From NCBI GenBank assembly GCA_034687125.1, contig JAQGBZ010000027.1, positions 62,001 to 126,000 on the forward strand: a DNA stretch of 64,000 nt. Direction: 5' to 3'. Source of the stretch: Neelides folsomi. Taxonomy: Eukaryota; Arthropoda; Collembola; Neelipleona; Neelidae. The notes beneath the pieces were generated by a model. The model saw only the letters and a list, made by a program, of their open reading frames with translations, ran no database searches and was not told the DNA's origin. The position numbers and the translations under genes are program-made. This document shows, one piece after another, positions 26,111-39,046 of the stretch. Each line of letters begins with the position of its first letter. Positions within the stretch are counted from its first letter, which is position 1.

Positions 26111-26880
26111 TTTATAAATTAGATAACCCTAATTGCATAATCCAGATTGTTGCAAATGAAGAATTCAATAGAAAGTGGAATATTAAATATAAATATTTTA
26201 ATGGCATTTTTTTTCGCATATTGAAATACATTATAGAAGTTTATATTTAATAGAAATGGAAAGTACAAATGATTACACAATTAAATTATAAATTAACAAG
26301 TTCGATTCTTATAAGCATTTCTTATTCAAAAAATAATTAATAATGTTTATTCATCCTTTGATTTAAATCATATTAATCATTATAAATCAGGAAAAGACTT
26401 GTAATATGAGGCCACAAAATCCTCAAATTATATCAATTTGACTAATCCCAAACATTAAAGTATGCATTATTAATTATTATTATTAATTACAAATCATAAC
26501 ACTACTTTCTTATTGTATATAGTATTATTGTATACTATATAGGAATACAAGGTACTTGATAATAACTCCACCTTCGAAATTATATAACATACTATTTACA
26601 ATGCTTAATATTATCAGTTAATCAATCAATTAAAACGAACAGAGAGCGGTGTATTTGGCTAGAGAGCATAGAAAGTATATTTAACTATGCCTAATTAGGT
26701 AATTAATAACAATCAATGTCTCATAATGAAAACGGTCATTCTACTATAATATTAATTATTTAATTATAGTTTGCATTATTAACATTAATCATTTTCATTT
26801 ACAAATATTAAAAACTTTAAAAATTATCTGTAAACTTGTATCAAGTAAAATGAAATTATAAAAGAGTCGACAAAGGTTTA
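26111..26880. other. AT-rich spacer between protease and Cdt1 genes
   Basis: This very AT-rich stretch contains no coding frame. It should hold the promoter of the upstream protease copy and the 3' end of the Cdt1 transcript, but I see no signal strong enough to place either. Confidence 0.5.
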
Positions 26881-29614
26881 TCACGTCATTTTTCTTAATT
26901 CATCGTTGAGGTATTTGATGATCTCGTCGATGTTCGCCTCTTTGTCTACTTTCAAGTAATTTCTTTCGCTCAACTTCAAAAGTCTTATCCAACTAGGAAC
27001 CATTGTAACGAGCATCTTTATGTGTTCTTCAATCTCCGCTAATATTATTAAAATTATAATTAATTCCAAGAATTGACAATCGAAAGGAATTTCCAGATTG
27101 TTACATCGTGAATTATGTATTTTCTTTGCATTGAAGAATAAATTTCTTACTGTGTGTAAGAGAACTGAGAAGTGAATGATGGATTCGTTCTACTGCGAGA
27201 TCAAAACTTATCGCTGCTTTCTTTTCAACGACTGTGACGTTCCGAATGATATCAACCAACTTGGGGAGTCTGGAGAGCATCGTCTTTTTTCGTCTCTGGT
27301 CGGGAGTGAGTGTAAGGGCAGCGATTGATTTCTCAGCTTCTCTTGCTCGAATCTACATATAAAAGATTGAATGATTAGATTGTTTGAATGTTTATTTTGT
27401 TTCAGTCCATTCATTGGTATACAATGCCAGCTGATTGACTCCTTTATTGCTTGTTATCAAAATAATAATCGAGCTCTATTTTCTCATAATAATAAACAAT
27501 GCTCTTTTTGTATTTCGTTCCTGAACTATCAATTTTCTATTACACTGCGAGATTTACATACTATTTGATTCAATTCCGTCATTTCCGCTTTAACTCTTTA
27601 CTTAATTCATTAATTTACATTAAATTCAAATTTTAGATAATTATCTTCAAAACTATTTTAATTCCCTGTTATCGTTTAATTTACAAAAGAAAAGTTGCAC
27701 AAATTACCTTTTCAATAAGACTCTGCTGAACTCCTCTGAGACTTTCAGATTTGACCTTTGTTTCTGTTGCATTAGGCTTTTCTGTCTCATCTTTCTTGGC
27801 TTGAGATTCATTTCCTTGAGGTTTTTTGAGCATGTCTTGAATCGCCTTCTTCATTCGGGGATTCGCATTCTCAATAATATTTTGAGCCGCCCTCATCATG
27901 TCCCTTGCCGAAACGTATTCTTCGAAATGAGGCATACGAGGAATTTCAGCTGGTTTAATATCTGGGATGGAATCAACATTGAACTTTGGATGCCAACGTG
28001 TGACCTTCCGACCTTCTGGAATGACTATGGCTGGCTTAAGTGTCTTGAGAAATTCCTAGCAATAAAAAATAAACAAATTAAAAATCCATTCAAAAATTAA
28101 ATAAATACCAATCAAATACAATATATTCGTCTCAACAAATACAGATAACTTAAGTTCATTTTGCTTACTAAATGATGTTTATGGCAAAACTTGCGAAGAT
28201 TATTCCTAAATGTTTTCCTTCTCAAGCTCATTACTGTAGGGGGCAACGCGGCTTGACTTTGTTCCATTGTGTCGAAATTGAAAGCGATAGTGAGCTGATA
28301 TCCACCTGTGCTATGTGCAGTGACAGGAGTCTTTTCCCTCTTTAATTTGTAACAATTTGGAAAAACTCTTAGAATTTCTGCCAAATTCCTCTCTCTCAAT
28401 GGCATGACTCTAAAAAGTTCTCCTACTGCTGGTTTAATTTTTAAAAATGTTATCGATTCTTTTCGATTATGAAGAATCGAAGCGACAGTCTCGACAGCAT
28501 GGAACATTTCTTCCAGAAGACGAAACTTGACAGGAAGAGGAAGCAAGGCGTCGTCATCTTCCATTCCGATAGGAAGGCTGGTTTGGGTGGACGGAGACGG
28601 TGGAGTTGTGTCCATTGGAGTTTCAACGGATCCCTTTCCATTCTCAATTCTCGAGACAACAGGAAAAACTGGAGTCTTTTCGAGCAAATGTTGAAACCTG
28701 GTAATTAAATGTAATCAAAATTGAGGCTCCGGAACAAATTAAGAATTGGTCTGTTGAGAGTATATGAAAGTAATGGAAGTAAAAGTTATTTGTTAATTAT
28801 TTGGGAAAAAGGTTCAATATTTAGAAAGATAATATTGTTATATGAAATTCATTTAGGTCATGGGCTCGAAAAAGGTTCGTATTGTGAAGATAAAATAAAG
28901 AAGTCTAGGTTAAATGATAACTTCCATATCGTATATGAAAACATTGGAGTAAAAAGTAAGAATGAGACTCAAAACATTGCTACTGCCGTCTGTATTTAAA
29001 ATGCGAAATGAAAACCTAATAATCATTGATTTAATTAGTTTATACCTTTTATATGCCGGAAGTTTTGATGGAGTAGGTCCGTCACTTTTAACATCAGGAG
29101 AAGCAAATAGCCGTTTGACTGCAGCTCTTGGTTCTGGACTCCTCAAACTCTTAATTTCATTGAGTTTTACTGGACTGCTAAAGATGTCTTCTTTTACAAC
29201 GGAAGACAGAATCGGAGTTTTCTTTTTAGGCGATTTGGCAATTTCGGCTTCGATGAGTCTGAGCGACTTTATTGGACTATGTGGCAAAGGAGTCCTTCCT
29301 TCTATCAATGACCCTTTGAGCCTCTGGAGCTGTGGAGATTGGGGAGTTGGCAAAACTGATGTCTTTGTAGGCCTTGATGGTCCAGCGGTTGGTGTCGTTG
29401 GAATTAGCGGAGCAGGTGGCTGGGTTTCAAAGCTTGAATGTTCTGGACTCGACTCGGGAGTTGATTTAGAAGAAATCGGTATTGGTTTTACATCTTTCGG
29501 TTCTTCTTTAACTTTGGTGATCCCGAGGAGTTTACCCTTTACCCCCTTTGTGGAAATTTCCTCTCGTCCACGTTTCTTCACTTTGAAGTAATCTGTGACG
29601 GAAGCTTGCTGCAT
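26881..29614 (-). CDS. Cdt1: DNA replication licensing factor Cdt1
   Basis: Five coding exons (29614-29046, 28697-28169, 28055-27708, 27352-27151, 27038-26881) give about 601 residues in uninterrupted phase. Cdt1 loads the MCM helicase at origins with ORC and Cdc6 in the nucleus, and is inhibited by geminin and destroyed in S phase. The N terminus MQQASVTDYFKVKKR is a PIP degron: Gln3, Val6, Thr7-Asp8, Tyr9-Phe10 and a basic residue four places on (Lys14). A long disordered part with many SP/TP sites follows, with a possible cyclin-binding KRLF at 167-170. The geminin-binding fold starts near 242 (LPLPVKFRLLEEMF) and runs to about 365. Exons 4-5 encode the C-terminal winged-helix that contacts MCM. 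A 5' noncoding exon is likely, since there is an acceptor about 20 bases upstream of the ATG and a GTAACT donor near 29.89 kb. Confidence 0.93.
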
Positions 29615-31486
29615 CTTTGACGATTGTGATTAACTATAAATAAAATGTTGAATTATAAAAATAGTCATTTTTCAATTGTTCAGCCCTACAAAATACAATT
29701 CTTTTCAAAGCACAATGCAATTCAAAATATAATGAAAAAGTGTTATTTATAAAACAAATAAATTGGAAGGATATACGAAATAAGAACATGATCACAGTTA
29801 TGTAATATGGCAGTACACAGCAGTACTACTGTTATAAAAGTTAATGAATATTATGAATAATGATTATAAAAGTTATATTCAAAAGTTACCTTTATATTCT
29901 TGAACTTGAGTGTGTGGAATTCTCAAAATAAGGGTAGATATAAAGTTTAACGAAGATTTCTTTGAGTTGTGTCTTTCCCAGCTGCCGTTGAGAGATTGAA
30001 AATATTTAGAAGTCGAAATGAAGGGACTTTCTTCGAAACGATAAGAAATTAGCGTATAAGAAGGGAGATAAGTTTTAAGGACGTGGAATCCTCCCTTAGT
30101 CCATTTTGATCCAAATTGACATTTGTTTATGATTGGGAGCTCATTTGGTTATCAAAAGATTGTAAGTTGGACAATGACAAAGAAGCTCCTCTCACCTCTC
30201 TCTCGCGCCAAAAGAGCTATACGGCGCCAAACCCAGGACTTCAATTTCACCCATTCTCACAAATTAACATTCTCTCATGTTGTTCTTGTTCAGTTAGCAA
30301 ATTGAAGTCTTAATTGAAGACTTAACTGCTCAACAATATTGTACCAAAACCCGGTTTAACCATTGGAGAGACTGATAAGTGATTTAACATCGAGACATCG
30401 GTATGTTAAATGAACATTATTATGAATATTTTCAATTTGAATTTAATTTATAAAAAATTCATGATTTAAATTACTAAATATAATAATAGTTCCGATACAT
30501 TTTAATTAAATTAAACGGAATTAATGTCTGTTTTTTCAGTGTTCTTTCATTCATCCATGAAGTTCCTGATTATAAAAATAAGTTGATCGAGGCTGATTTG
30601 TCGCTGTTGATGCATTAAAAATGTCTGTTCTTCTGTTGAATAAATAATTGGTAAGTTGAACAGTGCAAAATTGCGATTATTTATGTAAATGTACGTAGAC
30701 GTATAGTATATAATAATTTTATAAACATTTTCCTTATTCATGAATATTTTTATGTCTATCTGTTATAGTTTATACTGTTTTTATGTATTATAGCTTTTCA
30801 GCATTTACAGAACCCGAACCTGCTTTTATCTAATCAGATCAATTTGGAATATTTTTGCATTCTGCCACTTTATTTATTATCAAATTGCAAACTCTTATGT
30901 TGGGCAGATATCGAAGACCCTATAAATACGGATAGTGAAATTTCCTTAATTGTTGTATCTTTCATTTGCCTTTCAAGATTATTTATTTGAATTTCATTCA
31001 TTAAGTCATTAGATTTTCATTCCATTTATTTTAAATATATATAAACTTTTCTGTATTTTTTACATTTTTGGTTTATTCTCAAAAAGTTGATACTTGTAAT
31101 TGGATAGAATTTATTGTTATTATAAAAATGTATGCTTTATATAATTTTAATTATGCTTTATTGAAATGTATGATTTGTTCGTATCGAACCTTTATATATT
31201 TGTGATCGTGATCATATTGGAAATATTTAAGCTTAAGAGTTTATTCCTCGTTCTTATAACATTATAACTTTAAGAAATAATAATTCAATTGTACAAACAT
31301 TACATTTTTACCTACATACTAAATCTAATCTATTATAATCTTGGTTAACTTTCTTTGAAATTACTAATTTTATTTATTCTCTTTCAATATAGAGACATCG
31401 TATCGGTGGATTCAAATTTGAGAAGGGTCTGCATTCACAAAGACTCGTCTTCCAACAAGTCTGCTTTCCGAATTCATTAAGCCAAT
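29615..31486. other. Head-to-head spacer with likely 5' leader introns of Cdt1 and TMX3
   Basis: The spacer contains no coding frame of note. On the minus strand a donor-like GTAACT near 29.89 kb and an acceptor near 29.64 kb suggest a Cdt1 leader intron. On the plus strand a donor-like CATCG/GTATGT near 30.40 kb and the acceptor CAATATAG ending at 31392 suggest a TMX3 leader intron. The GC-richer core at about 30.0-30.3 kb is the best candidate promoter. These leader exons are inference. Confidence 0.4.
30205..30231. promoter_or_regulatory. Pair of E2F-type sites upstream of Cdt1
   Basis: GCGCCAAA (30205-30212) and GGCGCCAAA (30223-30231) both match the E2F consensus TTTSSCGC read on the minus strand, which is the strand of Cdt1. 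They sit 18 bases apart, about 590 bases upstream of the Cdt1 ATG and just beyond the inferred leader exon. E2F control of Cdt1 is well known in animals. Use in this genome is inferred from motif and position. Confidence 0.6.
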
Positions 31487-34400
31487 ATGCAAAGTGGAAA
31501 CAAGATGTTTTCACTATTTTCATTTCTCCTCACTGCACTCATGGTCCAAGAATCCCAAGGAAATGCTGCGAGAGTTCTCGAACTTAGCGATAGGTTCGAA
31601 CAATTTTAATGAATCTTATTATATTGAACTAAAATGTCCCATAATCTAAATAAATAGTTATACGGAAATACCTACTTGTCTTTTATACAGTTTACCAAAC
31701 ATTATCTATTAACATTTTATGTTTCAGTATCTTTTATATAACAATGAGCATAAATACTTAATAATACATAAAATGTAACACATTTAGCTTAATATTGTTA
31801 ACTACGATTTGAATTGCAATTTGTTACATTTTGATCAACTGAATTTATTGACTTGCCGATTAATATATCATTAAACATAAATGTATTTGTAGAGTTAATA
31901 TTTTCATTCAAAGCCGGGACAGCCCCCTTTCTTTTTAAATTATTCAACATTCTTTATAAACTATTCATAATTCTATATAAAATATGCGTTAGGCATTTGT
32001 AATATGGTCTGAAAAATTGTTTGTTGGAAAAGTGTTTTTATTAACTAATGTTTAGTACTATACTAAATTCTACAATACTATACCTAAATAATTTTGTTGG
32101 AAATAATTTCTCCATTTCGAAGGAAAAATGATCAACGTTTTTCTGAGAAAGTCATTAAATGCCTTTCTTCCTTAACCCTATCCATTGGTCTACATTGACT
32201 TTGGGTTTTTTTCTTGTACTCGTAAGGTGTATGTAAATATCATAGTATATATTTATGGTAGACGTATGTAGAATATTTCAAATCAAAACCTTGCTTGTTT
32301 TCTACTTTCAGTATCCTATTTAAAACTTATTTATGTATGAATTTAACAATAATATATTCTTATTAAGCTGATTAATATTATCACTAGAATTTGACTACAT
32401 ATTACGTAAAAATAAACTTGAATGAATGAGATGACTGAGATGCAGAAAGTAATTAAGGTATAAGGAAATTAATTGACTAGCAGACTTAAAAAACAAGGGT
32501 TTAAAATATAGTTGAATAAAATAAATCATTGGCCAGCTCTCGTTCAAGATGAGGACATGTGTGGTATTAATAATATGACAGATTTGGTAATTTGATCACC
32601 TTGTTGAAGGGAATGGTCTCTTGACCTTCGCCTTGACTCTCGCCCAATGCTCCTGGCGCCTCAATAACTCTCCCATTCAATTCTCCACTACTTCCAGACT
32701 TATATAAAACCATATAAAATATTTGACTTTTACAAAGTTCCATATTATATGTTTGTTTTATTACAACGTTAGCATTACATATTTAGAGAGTAAATCAGAC
32801 TTCCTATTATGTATCAACATTTATTGAGGAGATGTTCAGAAGATCGCAAAATTATTTTTATATTTTCATTTTCTTTCATCACATTCCGTGAACGTGAACA
32901 ATTCATGAGGTCTTTGTATAAATTGATTCTGTTCACATGTTTGACATGTGCTTTATTCCATGTTCACTTGCTCCTTCTCCATTTTTACATTTATGAGCTA
33001 TCGAGGGCCAGAAGGATCAAGATTTAACCAGTAGAGAGATTATTTTTACTTAATTTTGGACATTTTATGAATGAGTGTTCCAGTAATCTCAATTCGTTTT
33101 GTTGTTTATTTTTAATATTTAATGCCTAATATTAAGGGAATTAAATTGTATTGAATTCATAGCGGTAAACTTTGCCTTTAATCTAAAATGTATATAATCA
33201 TTATTAAATGATGATTTTTGACAAAATTGTAGATATTTAAACAATTTTGTAATTTCTTATCTTTAGTTTTATGACCATTTATGTAATTTCAGGTTTCTTG
33301 AACTCAAACGCGATGGCTTATGGCTCATTAAGGTGACCAATTTTTACCATTTAATGATTAGATAATTTTTAGCTTGGTGCGTTCTACACGCGTGAGTCGG
33401 GTCTAATAAACTATATTTTTTCTCTCAAGTTCTACGCTCCTTGGTGTGGGCACTGCAAAAGGTATGTTAGTAGGAGGAATTAAAAATATGAACATTATTG
33501 AGATTGACCTACATTGAAGTCATAATTTAAACAAATGACCTTTGGTATTAAAGATTAGAACCAATCTTCAGTCACGTGGCTCAAGCGTTACACGACACGC
33601 CGATCCGAGTGGGTCGGGTCGATTGCACTCGTTTCCCTTCTGTGGCCACAGAGTTTCATGTCGGTGGATTCCCTACTATCATTTTGTAAGTTTGAATAAG
33701 AGCATTTCCTCGTTTCTCAACAGCTCAACACTTATTTGTGTGTATGGGGGAAATATGTCCGATTTATCTGTGTATTTATTTGCAGTATGAAAGGAGACAG
33801 CCGCCACGTGTACAAGGGGGAACGATCAACTGATGAGATTGTGGAATACGCAAAGCGAATGGCCGGTCCACACATAAATGAAATTGACCAAGGATATGAC
33901 AATATTTTTAATAAAGTTCCCATCTTCTTTGGGTTTGTTGGAAAGCCTGAAGGAATCTTATGGGTGAGAATATTTTTCTCGAGAATCATTTGACCTTTCG
34001 AATCTTGAATGCTAATAATCAAATAACTATGTAATACCAATAACATGTAGAGGTACATGTAGTTATTTGTATGCTATAAGTCTACACATATGATTGTCGA
34101 GTAGGATGAAAGGAAATTGCTTTGTTAGGAGGAAGGTAATTCGCATAAATTACAATTTATTAAATGATTTGTTATTGATTCTTCAGGAAGCGTTCAATGC
34201 AACTGCTACGGAATATCAAGCCCAGAGGCATTTCTACTATTTTCAACCTCATCAAGTTCCAAATACTTTGGTGGAAAATGTAAGTTGGACATTCCATTGG
34301 ATTTTCCATAATTTGTCATAACATTGAAAGTGAGAATTAACGGAGCGATAATATTCATTCACTTTCCAGAAAGAGCTACCTTTAGTGTTCGTTCATAAAG

Positions 34401-36557
34401 ATGAGGCTGAGATGTTGTTCGACCCGAGAGTGCCAGGAGGTGAAGGTGGCGAGGTTGAACCCGCCACTTTTTTATCCGATTGGGTCAGACGAGAAATGTT
34501 CGGGGAGTTCGTGAAGGTGACGAGGACGAATTTCCAAGGACTCTTAGGGACAAAAAAATTCATCGTAATGGCTGTTGTTGAAGAGGACAAGTTGGGAAAC
34601 ATCACGCCTGAGATGGAGGAGTAATCATCTTTTTTTCACACTTGTCTAGTGAGATAAACGTATCTGAAGGAGACGAGAATTATAACAAACTGTCAAGTTA
34701 GGGTGGATATTTTGTAATCGTTTAATTTTTTAATACGAAGGCAATTAAGATAGTAAAATATAGTTTTGAATCGCTCGTACATGTGTATTTACATAATTAA
34801 ACTTTAACGATTGCATGCTTAATGTTAGTTATTATATGATGAATCCAACCTTTTAACAAATGGAAGTTTATCAGCGATTTTTGTGGGTAAAACTCGTCTC
34901 GTCATAATCAACCCTTAAAGTTTTAAAAAATATTTGTAACGCGTCAAAATATTTGCTCATTCGAGTTATTTTCTAACAAGTTGTTTGATAATATGTTACA
35001 ATTTTTAGTATTACGGTAATATTCTTTTAATTTTATAATCTTAATAGCTTTTATGTATACAGCACAAAAAAGGTCCCAAATCTGGAAAAAGATAAACACG
35101 ATCGTGCTAGAATTCCATTTTAAAGTTATATCCATTATATGTGGATGGGTGATTTAGTAAATAATATGTGAAGGTATTTTATACTATAAGTAATAAAATT
35201 CTTTTTCTGCTTATGTTTCAGGTTCAAAGACATGGTCGAGTCTGTTATTCGCTCTCACAAGGTCAAATATCATGAGTGAGTTCAATCTTCTCAACTTTCT
35301 GCTTACATTATTTTTAACATCCAAATTGTTTTGTTTGTATCAGCTTGAAGTAGTTTACTAGAGTGTATCTTAAATATATTCATGACTTGACATCAAATAC
35401 ACTTGAGCTCACATTAGCTCAATAGCTTATATACGCTCCATTGATTCGTAAGATTGGACCTGCTGTTTGAGGTCATTGAGTTTTATAATCAAAAGATTGG
35501 GAGAGTTAAATAAACCTCAAATTCCTTGCGTTTCAAACTTAAAAGTATTAGGAAATAAGAGGAGATAAATAAAAAGATTTCTTATTGGACGAATTGACTT
35601 AAAGTATTAAACTATGTATCCTATTAATGAAAAGCTATACTGCTATACTATACTATTTTAATATAAAAAATATATCAAAAGCACGTTCCTTTATATGATC
35701 AATGGGTTGTGAGACTTGTATTGTATCTATTTATATACAATATACGCAACTTGGGAATTGAGACAAGTACAGGTGTAAAAATGATTAATTATTAAGCCTT
35801 GGTTGTATAAATAGTTCTACTTATATTGCTTCACTTTTTAAAAACAATCATTATGTAAAAATCATCAGATTCTCTCATTTTAATCATGACATTATAAATT
35901 ATATTTTTCTTAAATTAATATAGGCGATTTCAATTTGGTTGGGTTGGGAGTCCTGAGCTAGCCAATTCAGTAGCAATGACCACATTGCCCATACCCTCAT
36001 TACTTATTGTCAACTCCACATCGTACCATCATCACATCCCGGACGATGAACCAAATCATTTGACAGCTGAAGCTATTGCTACCTTCCTTGAACAACTTCT
36101 CAATCAATCGGCAACGGTACATACAGATATATTAAATAGGAAATCAACATGTTATGCATACAGTATACCAATTTATCATTATATGATTAACCATAAATAA
36201 ATAGATGAGATTTCACTAATTCATTAATGCATAATCAATCGAGATTTAAGGTGTTTATTTGTTTTGATGAAATGTAGGCCTATGGGGGAAACTCAATTGC
36301 AATGAAAATGTACAGGAACTTTTACGAGGCGAAAACATCACTGGTTGATATGTGGATTGGGAATCCAATCCTTACAACCGTTTTATTCGGCCTCCCCCTT
36401 GGCTTTCTCTCACTCATTTTCTATTCAATCTGTTGTGCTGACATTATGGATGCTGTGGATGAAGATGGTAATGACTCGAAACAACACATAACCTCTTTAA
36501 TGATAAAAAAATATTTATTTTCCCTTTCCAGATTATATCCACGAGAAGAAAGAATAG
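31487..36557 (+). CDS. TMX3: Thioredoxin-related transmembrane protein TMX3 (PDI family)
   Basis: Eleven exons are in phase: 31487-31593, 33293-33332, 33430-33461, 33554-33685, 33786-33963, 34187-34279, 34370-34620, 35222-35275, 35924-36116, 36278-36467 and 36532-36557, giving about 431 residues. TMX3 is an ER membrane oxidoreductase that forms or shuffles disulfides. There is a signal peptide (MFSLFSFLLTALMV region). A thioredoxin domain follows with active site Cys55-Gly-His-Cys58 in FYAPWCGHCKRLEP and a cis-proline loop GGFPTI. Two redox-inactive thioredoxin-like domains come next. A single membrane span (about 391-412) leads to a short acidic cytosolic tail ending HEKKE. Intron 1 is 1.7 kb; the active-site exon is only 32 bases. 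The tail lysines are one place off the canonical di-lysine retrieval spacing. The gene is divergent from Cdt1 and convergent with the PPP1R3-type gene. Confidence 0.92.
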
Positions 36558-37698
36558 AGGGAAGTTCCTTTGATGATTCTACATGGTCAACTCGAGTCAC
36601 ATTTAAATTATAAGCCGACATCTGAAAACCTACTCACCGAATGATCCTCATTACTAATTTGATAAGTGATGTTTTTAAACGTGGATTTTAAACTTGTTTT
36701 TATTTTTGAGTACCACAAAACATTTGAGTACGAGTAGTCATCGTAGGCATTAGCTTTTTAATGTGATTGTTGTGATTAATTAAGACAAGTCTTGGTAGAG
36801 ATGCTTTTCCATTTTTAAAATACCTTCCTTTTTAGACTGTTTTAGTAATTTTTGTTATTTAGAAACTTTTGTGATTATTATGTATTAGGCAGTATTAATA
36901 TTCTAAGATATTTTATAATATTGCATTTATTGAAGTCAATGCACTTATTAATGTTTTTAATCTGTTTTAACCTGCCAATGTGAAGTATTTTATTCATGCA
37001 TAAAATATGATTTTATTTGAAACATTTTTATATAATGGCTTAAGAAATAAGAAGATTTGTTTTATCATTTTTGTCATTTAATAGCCGTTAAATTCTTACA
37101 TTCAAACTTACTTAATTTATACAGGTTAACTTAATTTGATAATTTAACTTAACGAGTATTTTGGTTTTATAAATAGTGTATTAGGGATTAATAATACAAA
37201 CAATTACATACATACATATTTTATTATTTTAAAATATCTTGACCAATTATCTAATTGTATAGTAAATACCTAAAAATTATTAAATTATTTTAGTGAGACT
37301 TGTACTTACGAGACTTTAGACATTTTCTCACTCTTTGGTAAACATCATATTGGCACTATTATACACTAGAGTAATTAATACAAGGAATAATTTTATTTAA
37401 GTACTTTAATTGCAATATTAAAGAGCTTTATCAATATTACAAATCAGACGTTCGGCTACTTTGTTTGCTTCTATGTCTATAATTAAAATAATTATGACTC
37501 CGCTTTTAAACTATAAGTATTATACCTTCAAAATGTGCAGAGGTGAATGTAAATAAAAACAAGGAAAATGTTCATTTTATGTAATAAATAATAAACTTGC
37601 ATTTAATTTATTCGAAAGGTAGTAGATTCGTGGTTATATCGAGTTTCTTTCGACGAGAGGGCGAGATTATGAAGGTTTGACCAAAAGTGTTTGTATCT
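36558..37698. other. AT-rich spacer between convergent genes
   Basis: The stretch lies between the stops of TMX3 (plus) and the PP1 subunit gene (minus). It is very AT-rich with no coding frame. It should hold both 3' UTRs. AATAAA-like words occur, for example near 37552, but I cannot assign a poly(A) site firmly. Confidence 0.5.
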
Positions 37699-39046
37699 TT
37701 ACATCCACATATGATTGATCCACGGATCATCAGCGGTCGTTTCAGGCACGCAGAGAGAATTCATCATGTTTTGAGATGAGGACGGGACGCATTCAAAGAC
37801 ATAGTTTCGGCCCCGGTTATTATCCCAGTGTTCACTTCCTTGGCAGTCGAACCGAAGTGCGAAGACGAGACGTCCGCCGACCTCAACCTCTGATTCCTTA
37901 ACCATGAGGGAGAATTCGAACCGATCCGAGAATCCGTCGCAAGAGCCGGACGAATAGCTCGCCTAAACACATACACCATCTTTAATCTCTTTTCAATCAA
38001 CAGCGAAGACACAACCTTCATTTTTCTTGCTCGCTCAAATAATGACTATAACATACATACGTAATATAAATATCTACATGCACTCTCCATGTACACGTAA
38101 TCCTTGAACTTACTTACTACTTACGCTAATTTTCTCAATTAAAATGATAAAAAATAACTTACTTGAGATTCTTTGAACGTCTTCCAATCATCTAATGTGT
38201 ATCTGAAGTAAACTGATTTGTGAAAGTCCAAATTCATCACTCTCACTGTTCCTCTTACTTTGAAGTTTTCTCCCAAAAATGCATTTTCTAAAAGGACCTG
38301 AAACCACACAATGAACCTTTTATTCCATCCTTGAATACCAATGGTACAAAATTCATTTACTTATAATACCATACACAAAAGCATTATGGGTAATACACAC
38401 ATTTATGTATAATGGGTTTTAAGTTTATTTTTATTATAAAGAGTTAATTTATGTTTAATTACCTTTTGCTCTCGAATCCTCGTGTAAAAGTCTGACATAG
38501 AAACGGGTTGGTGAAAGCTGGGGACAAGCGTTTTCTTCGAACTCCTGACTTGCGGTTGAGTCCGGATGACTCCTAAACTCGGGGTAGGAGACAAACTCCT
38601 GGGATCCAAATCTCTATATTATACCAATATTGATATATTCTTTTCAATATTTTTGAAAAGTGGTCTATGTACTAATCAGTGGTTATTTGGTCATGCTACA
38701 TATTAATATATTAGGGGTATATGGAGTGTTGGTTTGAGTGGTGTCGTTACCTGAAAGCTGACTTCGGTACTTGTGGTATTTCATCGAGGAAGGTTCTGAC
38801 ATCAGCAAGGTCGAGGCCGAGGACGTCGGCGAATCTAACAATTTTCTTTGTGTGAGGGGACCGTGGGGGTGATTTGGTCGTTTTGAGCGACGAAGATCTC
38901 TGGATAAAAAGCTTCTCATCCTCTTCGTCCGAGGACCCGTTGAGAAGCTGATGAAGAAATGGGAGCTCGAGGCTTGGCATCTCAACTCCACCCACTCCGA
39001 CCATGGACTGAACCAACACACTCATCAGTCGCATGTCGCATTCCAT
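37699..39046 (-). CDS. Protein phosphatase 1 glycogen-targeting regulatory subunit (PPP1R3 family)
   Basis: Four exons (39046-38751, 38613-38463, 38297-38163, 37962-37699) encode about 281 residues, close to PPP1R3B/C length. Members bring PP1 to glycogen, where it activates glycogen synthase. The PP1-docking RVxF motif is KIVRF (68-72), followed directly by the family's FADVLGLDLADVR stretch. The CBM21 carbohydrate-binding domain occupies roughly 145-260, beginning SFHQPVSMSDF and ending with the signature WDNNRGRNY (240-248). The acidic serine stretch GSSDEEDE (38-45) is a likely casein kinase target. The reading frame stays open above the chosen Met to an acceptor-like site at 39059 (adding Ser-Trp-Tyr), so an upstream coding exon is possible. 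Which vertebrate paralogue it corresponds to cannot be told. Confidence 0.9.

Noticed and set aside
28962-29591. 209-codon plus-strand open frame
   Set aside because: It is the antisense shadow of Cdt1 exon 1, whose minus-strand frame has clear Cdt1 features.
32809-33027. 72-codon frame inside TMX3 intron 1
   Set aside because: It lies in a normal long first intron with no homology. The flanking TMX3 exons join in phase without it.
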